In this document: positions 25,822-36,800 of the stretch, piece by piece
How the letters are laid out: each line of letters starts with the position of its first letter
How positions within the stretch are numbered: position 1 is the stretch's first letter
Program-made: the position numbers and the translations under genes
The notes under the pieces: generated by a model
Database searches by the model: none
Seen by the model: the letters and a program-made list of their open reading frames with translations, nothing else
Told to the model about the DNA's origin: nothing
NCBI RefSeq assembly: GCF_008727875.1
Contig: NZ_VTWS01000006.1
Location: forward strand, 124,001-188,000
Source: Larkinella humicola
GTDB taxonomy: Bacteria > Bacteroidota > Bacteroidia > Cytophagales > Spirosomataceae
Reading direction: 5' to 3'
Length of the DNA: 64,000 nt

Positions 25822-28800
25822 TTAATTAAAGATGTACCGGATACCGATCTGCGCCTGATACACTGCATTGATGTTTTGAGCAGGCACAAACGAGTCTTTC
25901 AACAAAACCGTCCTCTTGTCAATCACCTGCGTCGCTAACCGGTATGAGGGCACGCCCGTGGTGGTATTGATGCTCGCCAGGGCCAGCGGGTTGAAGGTTG
26001 TCACTGAATTGCCCAAGCCCCAGCTATTGTTGATCAGGTTCCCTACATTCAGGATGTCGGCGCGAAGCTGAATGGTGTTCTTTTTGCCTTTGGCACCAAC
26101 CGCTACGTAAAACTCCTGAATCACGGTGAAGTCGAAACGGGTTAACCACGGATACTGACCTCCGTTCCGCTCGGCATACTGGCCGCGACGGGTTTTCAGA
26201 TAATCGTTCCCCTCGATGTAGGCGTCAAAAGCCGCCTGCTGTTGCTCCGGAGAATACGTAACCGCCGGATAGGCAGGCGTGTTGGCCGTAGCCGCCTGAG
26301 CCGGAACAGTCAACGGAGCAAACGTCAGCTCAGAGGCATTTCTCGGCACATACAACAGGTCGTTGGTGGTCTGGCCATCCAGGTTCACGTCCTGGTTGTA
26401 GGTATACGAAATCTTGCTGCCACTGCTGGAGAGCATTCCGAGCGTAAAGGTGGTAGAACCGCCGAATTTGCCGCCGTAATTGATCCGGTAATTCGCGTAG
26501 CCAACAATCCGGTGACGCAGATCCTGATCCGAATACGCCGTTGTCAGGTAGTTCTGACCGTAGATCGTCGGCACGTTGGCCTGAACCGTGCTGCCGACAA
26601 AAGCCAGATCCCGGGCTTCACCGTAGGTATAAGCCACCATTCCTCCCAATCCGCGGATGGCCGGTTTTTCCAGCTTCGCCGTGATGATGTAGGAGCTTCC
26701 TTTGTTGGTATTCCGCAACACAAACGCATTTCCGATATTAGGATTATAATACCGGGCAACGTTAACCAGGTTGGCTGCGCCCGAACCCGTATTGGCAACA
26801 CCAAACGCCGGGAACAGTTGGCGGTTATCGGGGCCACTCAGCGTCTTGCCCGCCACCGGCGCTTTCAGATTGGCATCGATGTAGCGCAGGGCCTGGATGT
26901 TTTTATTGAAAACCACTTCCAGCGATCCGATCAACCCCCAGGGCAACCGTTGGTCGATGGCGACGTTCGTCTTCCAGATTTGCGGGTATTTCAGATTCTG
27001 GTCTTCGGCATTGATCTGATACGGAGCCAGTCTAGTGAGATCAACGGTAGAAGGATCGGGTGGACGAACGGCGGCAGGCAGTTTGCTCGGGTCCGTCACG
27101 AACGGATACGCATTCGTTCCGGTTACGGTAATGGCGGCCGTATTCACCCCATTATTTCCCAACTGATTGGAAATCAACACCTCCGGAATCCGGGAAACGA
27201 AGATTCCGCTACCACCCCGGATTTGCGTCATCTTATTCCCTTTCACGTCCCAGTTAAAACCAACCCGGGGCGACAACAGCAGGCGCGGTTTCGGAAAAGA
27301 ACCGGTGGTAATTTTATAATCCTGTCCGTTTTCGTTTTTGAACGTTAACCCGGCCACAATCGGGTTGTTAAAATTCTTGGCCGTTTCGTTGTCATACTGG
27401 AAAATATCACCGCGTAAGCCAACGGTCAGTTTGAAGTTCGGCGTGGCCTGAAACTCATCCTGAATATAGGCACTGTAGAGGTTTCGTTTCAGGGTCTGCA
27501 ACGGTTCGCCACCGCCCGGAATCAACGAATACCGCAGGTTGTAGCGAGCGACCGTCACCGGCGAGGTTGTGCTGGTCGGATTACTGATCGACGCTAAGGC
27601 CGCTGTCTTGAAATCCTCGATCGAGTTGTAGACATACACCCCATTGGACGACGGGAAGAACACGTTGTTCGAGGTATAGTGTTCAAACACCAACCCGGCA
27701 GTGAGCGTGTGCTTGCCGGCAAAATAGCTGAAGTTGTCGGTGATGTTCATCGTCGAGTAATTCAGCTTGTTGTTCGGCGTAAACGGATCGAAACCAATGG
27801 AGGTGTACGTGCTTCCGTCCTTCAAAATATCGATGGTCGGAAATAGAGCGGTTTTATACGTCCGGTCTTCGATCTGTTTGTTGTAGGTCGCCACCAGGTT
27901 GTTGGCAAACTTACCGCCGAAGTTGGAGGTTAATTCAGCCGCAATCGACCGGGTGTTGTCGGCAATGAGGTAACCGGAGTTTTCCGGCGAAATCGCCAGG
28001 TTACTGTTGGTCCGGTTTCCGTTCCCCGCCGTGTTGCTACTGTTACTGTTGCTGATGATCGAGCCTGTTTCGGAGTTGTGGTGTGAATACCGCACCGACA
28101 GTTTGTGCTGATCGCTGATGTTGTAATCCAGACGGATCAGCCCTTTCCGGCTTTTCACATCGTTGTTGAAGCCATCAAAAGCTCCCAGACTGCGGCCAAA
28201 ATTCGTTTGCATGAACGATTCGAGATCCTGCATATCGGTTTCGGTCACACGCGACACGTTCGAACCCGCCTGACCCCGGTTTAAGCTCCAGGTCAAGGCC
28301 GGCGTGCTGCTGTCGAACATCTCACCGTTCACAAAGAAAAACAGCTTGTTCTTGATCAGTGGACCGCCCACCCGAAAACCGTACGTTTTCTCGCTAATAT
28401 TGGGTTTTGGCGAAAGTTCAACGCCATCGGCTTCTTTCCCCACCAGGCTGTTGTTCCGAAACAGGTGATACACCGAACCCGAAAATTCGTTGGTTCCGGA
28501 ACGGGTGACGGCGTTGATGCCCGCGCCCGTAAAGCCCGATTGCCGAATGTCGAACGGAGCTACGTTCACCTGAATCTGGTCGATGGCGTCCAGTGAAACC
28601 GCCGTCGTGCCGGTCCGGCCACCGGCCAGCGCCGAACTACCCAAACCAAAACCGTTGTTAAACACCGAACCGTCGATGGTAAAGTTGTTGAAACGGGGAT
28701 CCTGACCGGCAAACGACTGGCCGTTTCCGTACGGATTGTACTTGGAAATATCGGTAATCGACCGGCCAATGGTTGGAATCGTGTTGATGGCGTCGCGTCC

Positions 28801-29241
28801 GAACGAAGCAGCCGCCCCGGTCCGGTCCGAACTAAAAATATCGCTCCGGCTACCCGACACGACGATTTCAGAAAGCTGGGTGCTTTCGTCGGCCATCGCA
28901 AAATCCACATTGGCAGCCGTTCCTAAACTCGCAAAAATGTCGGCTTTTGCCTGTTCTTTGAAACCAACGAAGGTCGAGGTAACCGTATACGGCCCACCTA
29001 CCCTAACGTTGGGAAAAGTGTAACGTCCTTCACCGTTGGTAATGGTTCCGTAGCGCGTACCGGAAGGCGTGTGAATCGCCACGATCGTCGCCCCCGGAAG
29101 CCCGTCTCCCTTCTGATCTTTCACAAAACCGGCAATGGAAGAAGAAGTCACCTGTGCCTGAACATTTCCTCCGCTGGACAGCACAAAGACCAGCCCGCAC
29201 AGGAACGCTACCAGGTAGATGGACAGTAATTTTCTGTTCAT
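25822..29241 (-). CDS. Oar-like TonB-dependent outer-membrane receptor
   Basis: The protein has 1,139 residues: a signal peptide ([18 protein letters not shown], cleavage near VQAQ), a carboxypeptidase-regulatory-like beta-sandwich ([19 protein letters not shown] with [20 protein letters not shown]), a linker with [12 protein letters not shown] (TonB box region), a plug with [19 protein letters not shown] and [19 protein letters not shown], then a large beta-barrel ending in IGIRYIFN. This is the Oar layout (first described in Myxococcus), distinct from SusC: no SusD neighbour and no LVVVDG signature. Oar-type receptors import or export large substrates; the ligand is unknown. It is monocistronic, ended by a strong terminator. 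Confidence 0.94.
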   Translation of the reverse strand: MNRKLLSIYLVAFLCGLVFVLSSGGNVQAQVTSSSIAGFVKDQKGDGLPGATIVAIHTPSGTRYGTITNGEGRYTFPNVRVGGPYTVTSTFVGFKEQAKADIFASLGTAANVDFAMADESTQLSEIVVSGSRSDIFSSDRTGAAASFGRDAINTIPTIGRSITDISKYNPYGNGQSFAGQDPRFNNFTIDGSVFNNGFGLGSSALAGGRTGTTAVSLDAIDQIQVNVAPFDIRQSGFTGAGINAVTRSGTNEFSGSVYHLFRNNSLVGKEADGVELSPKPNISEKTYGFRVGGPLIKNKLFFFVNGEMFDSSTPALTWSLNRGQAGSNVSRVTETDMQDLESFMQTNFGRSLGAFDGFNNDVKSRKGLIRLDYNISDQHKLSVRYSHHNSETGSIISNSNSSNTAGNGNRTNSNLAISPENSGYLIADNTRSIAAELTSNFGGKFANNLVATYNKQIEDRTYKTALFPTIDILKDGSTYTSIGFDPFTPNNKLNYSTMNITDNFSYFAGKHTLTAGLVFEHYTSNNVFFPSSNGVYVYNSIEDFKTAALASISNPTSTTSPVTVARYNLRYSLIPGGGEPLQTLKRNLYSAYIQDEFQATPNFKLTVGLRGDIFQYDNETAKNFNNPIVAGLTFKNENGQDYKITTGSFPKPRLLLSPRVGFNWDVKGNKMTQIRGGSGIFVSRIPEVLISNQLGNNGVNTAAITVTGTNAYPFVTDPSKLPAAVRPPDPSTVDLTRLAPYQINAEDQNLKYPQIWKTNVAIDQRLPWGLIGSLEVVFNKNIQALRYIDANLKAPVAGKTLSGPDNRQLFPAFGVANTGSGAANLVNVARYYNPNIGNAFVLRNTNKGSSYIITAKLEKPAIRGLGGMVAYTYGEARDLAFVGSTVQANVPTIYGQNYLTTAYSDQDLRHRIVGYANYRINYGGKFGGSTTFTLGMLSSSGSKISYTYNQDVNLDGQTTNDLLYVPRNASELTFAPLTVPAQAATANTPAYPAVTYSPEQQQAAFDAYIEGNDYLKTRRGQYAERNGGQYPWLTRFDFTVIQEFYVAVGAKGKKNTIQLRADILNVGNLINNSWGLGNSVTTFNPLALASINTTTGVPSYRLATQVIDKRTVLLKDSFVPAQNINAVYQAQIGIRYIFN

Positions 29242-29626
29242 AAAAATGGTTGATTTGGTTAAATTTGGTTTGAAGTGTATCTGACAACCTGCTACAGTTC
29301 TTCACAAAGAAACGACATTTTTTTTTGTGACTCAAGTAGCAGTTCTTAGTAAAGTACTATAATAACATTTATACAAACAAGCATTCTACAAAAACTCCAT
29401 AAATCTGTTTTTATCGTTCAATTTCGCCGTATTATTTTTATGTTACCATTGCGTTAAGCGATCTCCGGTTTTTGCACCCTTTTAAGATAATCTTCTACTA
29501 TTCAGATAATTAACTAATTCTCAACGCTTCGTTCGTCGTCCGGTGATTGCGACTTTTTAAACCTTTCTTTTTATCTTTCAGTAGTACTAAAAGGAAAACC
29601 GCACAGCGGTTACAACATCTGCTGAC
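29242..29626. other. AT-rich divergent intergenic region Oar-like receptor / selD
   Basis: There are 385 bases without a credible gene. It is markedly AT-rich over 29300-29520, as expected for two divergent promoters. A short inverted repeat (AACCGC, 3-base loop, GCGGTT) lies about 20-35 bases before the selD start. No clear -7/-33 pair could be fixed with confidence on either strand. Confidence 0.4.
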
Positions 29627-30673
29627 ATGATTCAACAAACGGAAATATACAAACTGGCTCAATTCAGCCAAAGCGCTGGTTTTGGCGGAAAAATTGCCCC
29701 GGACGTTCTCCACGCTCTGCTGAATGCACCAACGTCTTCTCTCTCCGGGTTCCCCAACTTACTGGTCGGTTCGGATCACCGCGACGATGCCGCCGTTCTG
29801 GAAACGGGCCACGGGGAAGCCGTGGTCAGTACCGCCGATTTCTTCGCGCCTTTCATCGATGATGCCTACGATTTCGGTCGCATTGCCGCTGCCAACGCCC
29901 TTAACAACATCTACGCCATGGGCGGAGAACCGCTGCTGGCAGTGGCCATCCTGGGCTGGCCATTCGATAAAATTCCGGCCGAAATCGCCGGTCAAATTCT
30001 GGATGGCAGCCGCGCCCTCTGCGCCGAAGCCGGTATTCCACTGGCAGGAGGCCACAGCATCGAGAGTGCCGCGCCATTTTTTGGTCTGGCCGCTACCGGC
30101 AAAGTGCGTCTGAACCATTTGAAACAAAACAGCACGGCCACGGAAGGCTGCTGCCTCTACTTGACCAAACCGCTGGGCACCGGCATGCTGGCCACGGCAC
30201 TGCAACGGGAAACCCTGAGTGCAGAACACACCGAGCTGGCACTGAGCCAGATGACGAAACTGAATACCTTCGGAACCTTCCTGGGAAAACTGCCGTACGT
30301 CAAAGCACTGACGCACGTTTCGGGCTACGGTTTGCTGGGCCACCTGGCCACGATGGCCGAAAACAGTGGACTGAGCGCCGAGATCGATTTTCACAAAGTA
30401 CCGGTGCTGCCGATTCTGGACGAGTACCGGACGCCGGAAAACATACCGGCTGGCTCGCACCGGAACTGGACCCTTTTCGGCGAAAAAACCAGCGAACTGA
30501 CGGAAGAGCAACGGTTTTTGCTGGCCGATCCACAACTCAGTGGCGGTTTGCTGATCGCCGTCGATCCGCGCAGCGCGACCCTGTTCGAGCAGGTGGCCTT
30601 TGAATACAAACTCCATTTAAAAGCCTTCGGACAATTGATCGAAAAAAGCGAAAAAGCTATTTACGTTCGCTAA
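29627..30673 (+). CDS. selD: SelD-like selenide,water dikinase lacking the catalytic Cys/Sec
   Basis: The protein has 348 residues and is close to SelD along its whole length: ATP/metal motifs GSDHRDDAAVL and STADFFAPFIDDAYDFGRIA, then NIYAMGGEPLLAVAILGWP, LAGGHSIESAAPFFGLA and LTKPLGTGMLATALQRE. The N-terminal active-site loop, GAGCGCK in E. coli (Cys17, Cys19, Lys20), reads SAGFGGK here: Phe19 and Gly21 replace both cysteines, while Lys22 is kept. No in-frame TGA for selenocysteine is present. It can therefore bind ATP and metals but may not make selenophosphate in the usual way. It is an AIR-synthase-fold ATPase and first in a same-strand run with ybfF-like and later genes. Identity as a SelD homologue is firm, activity is not. 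Confidence 0.85.
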   Translation: MIQQTEIYKLAQFSQSAGFGGKIAPDVLHALLNAPTSSLSGFPNLLVGSDHRDDAAVLETGHGEAVVSTADFFAPFIDDAYDFGRIAAANALNNIYAMGGEPLLAVAILGWPFDKIPAEIAGQILDGSRALCAEAGIPLAGGHSIESAAPFFGLAATGKVRLNHLKQNSTATEGCCLYLTKPLGTGMLATALQRETLSAEHTELALSQMTKLNTFGTFLGKLPYVKALTHVSGYGLLGHLATMAENSGLSAEIDFHKVPVLPILDEYRTPENIPAGSHRNWTLFGEKTSELTEEQRFLLADPQLSGGLLIAVDPRSATLFEQVAFEYKLHLKAFGQLIEKSEKAIYVR

Positions 30674-30684
30674 TCATCAAGCGT

Positions 30685-30767
30685 AGCTACGGAGGACCGT
30701 CCGTGAAATGTCAGGCAATATTCTGTAATTTGGCCCCTGAATCCTTCACGGACAATCCTCCGTAGCT
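30685..30767. repeat. Inverted repeat element J between selD and ybfF-like gene
   Basis: Bases 30685-30707 and 30745-30767 are 23-base arms complementary at 21 positions (the two mismatches become G-U pairs in minus-strand RNA), with a 37-base loop. The arms do not show the 7-nt register of the other hairpins. The arm core CTACGGAGGA and TCCGTGAA looks like a dispersed intergenic repeat. The element ends nine bases before the next start codon. Confidence 0.8.
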
Positions 30768-30776
30768 CCGATTTCT

Positions 30777-31547
30777 ATGAAACTCTACTATCGACAGACC
30801 GGCGAAACCGGCACTCCCATCATCATTCTGCACGGTGTTTTCGGCTCATCCGACAACTGGCTAACGATTTCGAAATCCATTGCGGAACACAACCACCGCG
30901 TGTTTCTGGTTGATCAGCGCAACCACGGGCGGTCGCCCCGCAGCGAGGTGTTCAACTACGACGCCATGGCCTCCGATCTGCAGGAATTTATCGCCGAACA
31001 CCAGTTGGAAAAGCCCGTCGTTATCGGTCATTCGATGGGTGGAAAAGCCGTCATGCAGTTTGCGATGGACTATCCCGGGCTGTTCAGCCGGTTGGTGATC
31101 GTGGACATTGCTCCCAAATTTTACCCCGTTCACCACGCCGAGCTGATCCGGGGATTGAAAGCCATCGACCTCGCGACCATCAAAAGCCGGAACGAAGCCG
31201 ACGACATTCTGAGCCAGTATGAACCCATTCTGCCCGTTCGGCAATTCCTGCTCAAAAACCTGTTTCGCACCGACGACGGCCAATTCGACTGGCGGCTCAA
31301 TTTGCCCGTCATCGAACAGGAATTGCACGCGATTGGGGGCGAGTTGGCCCACGTCCGGACGGTAACCGAGCCGACGCTGTTCATCCGGGGGGCCAAATCC
31401 CGGTACATCAAAGACGAAGACGAGGCCGAAATCAAGCGCATTTTCCCGAACAGCACCCTCGAAACCATCGAGGATGCCGGGCATTGGGTGCAGGCCGAAA
31501 AACCGGTGGAGTTTGTGGAAATACTGATGCGGTTCCTAGAAAAGTAG
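30777..31547 (+). CDS. ybfF: Alpha/beta-fold hydrolase, YbfF esterase-like
   Basis: The protein has 256 residues. The oxyanion motif IILHGVFGSSDNW is followed by VDQRNHGRSP, the nucleophile elbow GHSMGGKAVMQFA (Ser around residue 85), an ILPVRQFLLKNLFR cap region and the catalytic His in EDAGHWVQAEKP near the end. RNHGRS and the GHSMGGK elbow match the YbfF/ABHD11 esterase group. It is cytosolic, with no signal peptide. It follows selD after the repeat element J and precedes an RsmI-like methylase by 65 bp. The natural substrate is unknown. Confidence 0.9.
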   Translation: MKLYYRQTGETGTPIIILHGVFGSSDNWLTISKSIAEHNHRVFLVDQRNHGRSPRSEVFNYDAMASDLQEFIAEHQLEKPVVIGHSMGGKAVMQFAMDYPGLFSRLVIVDIAPKFYPVHHAELIRGLKAIDLATIKSRNEADDILSQYEPILPVRQFLLKNLFRTDDGQFDWRLNLPVIEQELHAIGGELAHVRTVTEPTLFIRGAKSRYIKDEDEAEIKRIFPNSTLETIEDAGHWVQAEKPVEFVEILMRFLEK

Positions 31548-31612
31548 TCGCCTTATTCGGTTCTTTGCAAACCGTTCCGCTCAGTGTGGATGCGGTTTGC
31601 CTCCTTTCCATC

Positions 31613-32314
31613 ATGCCCGTTCTGTATCTTATTCCCACTATACTGGCCGAAAATACCGCCGACCAGGTGCTGTCGCCCCAAATCCGTGAGGTGATCAGCC
31701 AGACGACGGTGTTTTTTGTCGAAAACGTCCGCACGGCCCGGCGGTTTATCAGCAGTCTGAAAACCGGGGTGGTCATCGACGACCTGTTGTTTTACGACCT
31801 CGACAAAGACACACCCGAAGCCGAAACCAAACAGCAGCTCACCCTTCTGAAACAGCAGCACCGGGATGCAGGTGTTCTGTCCGAAGCGGGTTGCCCCGGG
31901 GTGGCCGACCCCGGCGCGGTGGCGGTTCGGCTGGCCCACCAAACGGGTTGGCAGGTTCGGCCGCTGGTAGGGCCGTCGTCCATTCTGCTGGCCCTGATGG
32001 CGTCGGGCATGAGCGGTCAGTCGTTCGCGTTTCACGGGTATTTGTCCATCGAAAAACCGGCCCGACTCCAGGAGATCAAGCAGTTGGAACTGGACGCCCG
32101 CAAACGCCAGCAGACGCAGATTTTCATGGAAACTCCCTACCGCAACAACCACCTGCTGGCCGACATCCTGACGGCCTGTAACGCCGAAACCCGGCTGTGC
32201 ATTGCCTGCAATCTGACCGCCAAAGATGAGCTGGTCCGAACGCTAAGCATTCGCGAATGGAAAGCCCAAACACCGGATCTGCACAAAAAGCCCAGCCTGT
32301 TTTTACTTCTCTAA
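31613..32314 (+). CDS. RsmI-like SAM-dependent methyltransferase (TP-methylase family)
   Basis: The protein has 233 residues from the ATG at 31613, where MPVLYLIPTILAEN matches the family start; a longer frame from 31484 overlaps the preceding gene and was rejected. The motifs GVLSEAGCPGVADPGA, LVGPSSILLALMASG and FHGYLSIEKPARLQEIK, with IFMETPYRNNHLL, are those of the tetrapyrrole-methylase fold of RsmI, which methylates the ribose of 16S rRNA C1402. It is about 50 residues shorter than E. coli RsmI, lacking its C-terminal extension; this short paralogue is typical of Bacteroidota and its target is uncertain. The next gene starts 8 bases after its stop. Confidence 0.85.
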   Translation: MPVLYLIPTILAENTADQVLSPQIREVISQTTVFFVENVRTARRFISSLKTGVVIDDLLFYDLDKDTPEAETKQQLTLLKQQHRDAGVLSEAGCPGVADPGAVAVRLAHQTGWQVRPLVGPSSILLALMASGMSGQSFAFHGYLSIEKPARLQEIKQLELDARKRQQTQIFMETPYRNNHLLADILTACNAETRLCIACNLTAKDELVRTLSIREWKAQTPDLHKKPSLFLLL

Positions 32315-32322
32315 TTCTGCAA

Positions 32323-32964
32323 ATGGTACAGATTCAGTCCTTTACGTTTAATCCGTTGGCCGAAAATTCGTACGTTTTATACGACGAAACCCTCGAAGCG
32401 GTACTCATTGACCCGGGTTGTTATGACCCGCGGGAAAAAGACGCGCTGACGGATTTCATTGCACAAAACGATTTGAAACCGGTTAAACTGCTCAACACTC
32501 ACGCCCACATCGATCACGTGCTGGGCAATGCGTTCGTCAAGCGAAAATATGGGATCGAGCTGTACCTGCACGAGAGCGATCTGCCGGTTTTGAAATCCAA
32601 CAAAATTCTGGCTCCTCACTACGGAATCATGGCGTATGAAGAAACCGAAGTCGACCACTTTCTGATTCCGGGAGAAACCGTCACGTTTGGAAATTCGGCG
32701 TTGGAAGTGCGTTTTGTACCGGGCCACGCGCCGGGGCATGTCGCCTTTGTCGGTCATGCCGATCGCTTCGTCATCGGGGGCGATGTGCTGTTCCGGGGCA
32801 GCGTCGGACGAACCGATTTTCCGCTTTCCGACTTCAATACACTGGTTCACAGCATCCGGACACAACTCTACACGCTGCCCGACGACTACACGGTTTACCC
32901 CGGTCACCTGGGAACCACAACGATTGGTCAGGAAAAACGAACCAATCCGTTTGTCAGGATGTAA
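32323..32964 (+). CDS. Metallo-beta-lactamase-fold hydrolase (glyoxalase II-like)
   Basis: The protein has 213 residues; the start at 32323 is preferred over a frame reaching back into the preceding gene. Metal ligands are complete: THAHIDH (HxHxDH), the later His in GHAPGHVAF, the Asp in GGDVLFRGSVGRTD, and the C-terminal His in YPGHLGTTTIGQEK. RGSVGRTDFP is the signature of the hydroxyacylglutathione hydrolase-like group. It is a cytosolic thioester or related hydrolase; the lack of a C-terminal glutathione-binding domain (true GloB is about 250 residues) leaves the substrate open. It is tightly linked to the RsmI-like gene. Confidence 0.93.
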   Translation: MVQIQSFTFNPLAENSYVLYDETLEAVLIDPGCYDPREKDALTDFIAQNDLKPVKLLNTHAHIDHVLGNAFVKRKYGIELYLHESDLPVLKSNKILAPHYGIMAYEETEVDHFLIPGETVTFGNSALEVRFVPGHAPGHVAFVGHADRFVIGGDVLFRGSVGRTDFPLSDFNTLVHSIRTQLYTLPDDYTVYPGHLGTTTIGQEKRTNPFVRM

Positions 32965-33100
32965 CGGTTGTTGTCGGTCAATTCGTTTTTTTCTTGTTCT
33001 TATCAGGATTGCAAGTCCTTTTTCGCAACGATTCCACACCCAAGTTTGGTACTATTTTGACATACAGTGAGACTTATTTTCAGGAATTCAGATAATACCC

Positions 33101-33108
33101 TATATTTG
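33101..33108 (+). promoter_or_regulatory. Candidate -7 box of the ECF sigma gene
   Basis: TATATTTG is a perfect match to the Bacteroidota TAnnTTTG -7 element and lies 41 bases before the sigma factor ATG. A TTTTC box about 20 bases upstream (33077-33081) is a poor -33 element. Confidence 0.45.
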
Positions 33109-33149
33109 ATCGGCAAGGCATCTTCCACCATCCGCAGCAAGGGTATGTC

Positions 33150-33755
33150 ATGAATATACTGAATAAAAACCCGGTTGTCCTGGATGAGCTTGACCTCTGG
33201 CAGCAGCTTAAATACGGAAACAGCGGGGCTTTTGAGAAGTTAATGGAAATTTATGGCCGACCGCTTTTCGCATACGGTCTTAAGTACTCCCACGACTCCG
33301 CATTGGTGAAAGCTTGCATTCAGGCACTTTTTCTGGACTTATGGCAGAAACGGGACACGCTGAACGATACCGTTGTGGTGAAAGCGTACCTGCTGGCGTC
33401 CCTCCGTCGGCAGATTCACCGGGCCCTTGAAAATAAACGCTGGCAATCCGGGACTCCATTGGATTGTGTTGACCATTTTTCGGTCGAATTTTCAGTGCAG
33501 GAAAGCCTGGTTGAAGACGAAACCGCCCGCAATGTGGTCTACCGGTTGAAGTCCCTCATCGGGCAATTGCCCAAACGGCAGCAGGAAGTCGTCTACCTCA
33601 AATTTTTTCAGGAACTGAACCGCGACCATATTTCCGAGGTCATGAGCATTGCCCCGCAGTCAGTTTCCAATTTGCTCCAGGCCGCCATTAAACAGCTAAA
33701 AACCCGGTGGAAAGCCGAATTCTTTGTTGTTTCGCTGGTTCACCTGCTGGGTTGA
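33150..33755 (+). CDS. ECF-type RNA polymerase sigma factor
   Basis: The protein has 201 residues. Region 2 is recognised in FEKLMEIYGRPLFAYGLKY with VKACIQALFLDLWQKRDTL, where the usual acidic (E)DxxQ is changed to KACIQ; region 4 is LPKRQQEVVYLKFFQEL with HISEVMSIAPQSVSNLL as the helix-turn-helix. It is the Bacteroidota sigma type normally paired with a FecR anti-sigma factor and a SusC/TonB receptor. Here the next gene is on the other strand and no intact FecR follows; a FecR-like N-terminal remnant lies 3.8 kb away. It is therefore probably an orphan whose regulation differs from the usual trans-envelope scheme. Confidence 0.92.
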   Translation: MNILNKNPVVLDELDLWQQLKYGNSGAFEKLMEIYGRPLFAYGLKYSHDSALVKACIQALFLDLWQKRDTLNDTVVVKAYLLASLRRQIHRALENKRWQSGTPLDCVDHFSVEFSVQESLVEDETARNVVYRLKSLIGQLPKRQQEVVYLKFFQELNRDHISEVMSIAPQSVSNLLQAAIKQLKTRWKAEFFVVSLVHLLG

Positions 33756-33813
33756 CTTTGCAGCTTGCCACAAATCTTGCGGGTGTTATTTGAAAACCGT
33801 TTGTAAAAAATTC

Positions 33814-33846
33814 GAAGCGGACAGCAGGAAACCTGCTGTCCGCTTC
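33814..33846. terminator. Terminator between ECF sigma gene and T9SS protease gene
   Basis: A perfect 15-bp stem (33814-33828 with 33832-33846) with an AAA loop lies between convergent genes; a TTCATTC run follows on the plus strand and an AT-rich stretch (TTTTTTACAAAC) on the minus side, favouring use by the minus-strand gene. Confidence 0.88.
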
Positions 33847-33877
33847 ATTCATAGTTATTGGACTCGTGTTAACTTCG

Positions 33878-36800
33878 TTATTTCTTCATAAACTTCAGAA
33901 CCCGCTGCGGTTTATTTTTCGACTGTACCCGAAGCAGATACATACCCGTTGGCAATTGCCGCACATCGATTAACCACTTATTCTGCTGGATTTGAATCGG
34001 TAGAGTCAGGTTTGCTCCGTTAATGGTCGAAATACTGATTTCGCTCTGTTCATAACCGGATGGCAGATTCAGTTGCACCTGATCGGTTGCCGGATTGGGT
34101 TGTAAAGTTGGCAAAATACCTTCCTCAACCCTTTTAACCTGCGCAAACTGCGAGGTCACACGAGCACCGTTAGGTTTTACCGGCTCAATCAGCCAGTCCT
34201 GATCGAGCTGATTATTGGCGGCATACGAGAAGGCCCGCAAGATACTGTTTTTCGACGTTATTCGTTTGGACGGAGTAACTGGCATTAAAGAGCTAAAGAT
34301 TGTCCAACCCGGTGCGTTTTGAGACGCATTTATCATCCACTTTTGGTTATTTGCATAAGTAGGTTTATACAAAATCAAATCGGTACCATCGGCAGTTGAC
34401 GCTCCGTTTATGTCAATAAATAATCCGGATGATGCCGATTTGATGCAGTAACTCCCGTCGGCATTTAGGACGAATTTCCAATAATAATTGATATTCAGAG
34501 GAGGATTAAGCTGATTAAGGCCCGTTCCATCAGCAGTCAAATACTTCAGATTCTGCCGAGATTTTATAGTGTATAATTGCTCTTCTTCAACTGGCAATGC
34601 TATTGGAAAAGAAAAATCCCAGTACAGTTTATCATTAAAATTAACCTTGTAATTCAGCCCGATATTTGATTTTGCCCACGACTGAAGGGCCATAAGATTA
34701 TCACTTAAGGAGGGATTTCCAGTCGATGGGAAAGGTCCGGTATCGTTGTGCAGGATCGTTCTTAAATAGGGGCCTGTATACCAAACTTCTCTCACCGCCT
34801 GATACGATTTCAGGTATAAGAGAATGCTGGGTGAGGATACTTCAAATTGTACTATTCTGTCCGTTGAGCCGGGGTTTGCCGAATATTCGGGAGCTGGCAG
34901 TAACTGCGTCTCTGTGTAGGTGTTAAAATTGAATTGATCACCTGAAATAAGTGATTGATTTGCCGGAACTTTGGCCAAATTAAAGGTATTTGTAAAGCTT
35001 ATCGGTGATAGCTGATTCACATCATAGAATAAACGTCCCGATCGGGATGGATACGTCTGATTGGCTTTCATGTACGCTTCAAAATAAGGATGATATACGT
35101 GTTCGATTTGATACAGGGAGAAACTACCTCTTACCTTGAATCGGGTCGTATACCAGGATAATTTCGGCGTCTTGTAAATATCTATGCCGGTTGGATGTTC
35201 GACGGTTTCTTTTCCATCGACCGACACCTTACCGATTGCACCCTGGTTGTACATTGGTTCATCCTGAATGTTATTTAAATCGACGGATATTAAATCCGAA
35301 TACGATAATTGGGGAATTCCAACAGGAACCGGAAAATCTGACAACCGATCGGCATTGTAAAATAAATTTGCGTACGCAAATGGGGTGTTTTTTTTGATAG
35401 TTAAAAAACTATGCGGATAATCCTTTCCTTTTAAAGCAGTGAGCGCTACACTAAGCTGGCTATTATCTTTCGTTAACCGATCATAACATTGTTGAACATC
35501 TTTTGCATATGGCTTAGGCACATTTCTAAGAAAAGTGGCCAGATCGGTTTGTATCGCTTTCTGAATCAAATTGACCAGTTCGTATTCATCACGGTAATAC
35601 TCATAAAGTAAATAGCGATCAGAGCGTTTGGGCAGATCCTGATAGTAATACGCCAAGCCCCTGTAAAAATCAACGTATTTAGGATCCGCTTTGCCGTAAT
35701 AATGGAGCAGGTCTCCCATGGTATTAGCTACCTGAATTACCCTTGTATGCAACATGTCGAGTTCGTCAGGTGCCTGCATGATAGTCGGTTCGAGAGACAC
35801 GTCCCGTTTGGCACGGTTATTTGCCAAATCATACCCCCCCGCATAATACAGCATCGTATTGGTAAAAGCCGACACTTCCGAGCTGATGAGCTGAAAAGCA
35901 ATTGGCCCCAGAACTTCGATTATTTTTTTGATGGCGAAATTATAATCGTTAGCCTGTGGCTTGGAGTTGAAGTAGGCGAATTTGCCCATGCTGCCGATGG
36001 CATCGAGCAGTGTTTGCTTCGTATCCTGAAGAGCAAAATTGGGATTTCTATCTTCCAGTGTCAAACGTTCCAGTTGCTGGGTTAAAACGGTACTTTGAAA
36101 AACAAACTTTTCAATGTCTGCTTTGATAATATCGTCCGATTTGTTGGCATTCAGATCAGCGGAAAGGGATGTTCCATAGCGCATACAGGTTTCCACTGTG
36201 GCAATAACCGCCGTGGGTTGAACAGTAGCGCCGGTATTAATCCTTCCAATGCAGGAATTCAGCCCGGCGCGAAGTTCCGAAAATGCGGTATTCACGGCAC
36301 TACACGTGTTAACAAGCGCCTTGCGGGCCTTCTCTGAAAGTGGAACGATGACCTTGCCTTTTTCCCATTCTTCTTTTTTAAGATTACCCAAACAATGGGT
36401 AAGCAGTGCCGAATTGATGTCCGTTAATTTCTGAAAAACATGCTCCCCAGGCGTGGCATTGTTGTTGTAACCAGTGTAAATACCGATGGCCGCTCCCAGC
36501 ACACCACCGGTTCCGACAGGTAAGACCAGCGGAGATCCCGAAGAACCGGGATAGAGTCCAGGAAAGTTTATGGCTGAAAACTGATGAGGATATAACCAGG
36601 AGCCCTTTTGAAATTGTTCTGCTGTACGGGTTGAAATTTGCTGAGGTCTCAAGTTTCCATGATGAACTACATAGATTGACTTATAGGCATCAGCATTGAG
36701 ACGGGTCGTTGGAATATCGCTTAGAAATTGAACGGCATGCTGCATAAATGCAACACCAATCATGCCCTCTTTCGGGACTTTTATAATGGCGTAATCCTGC

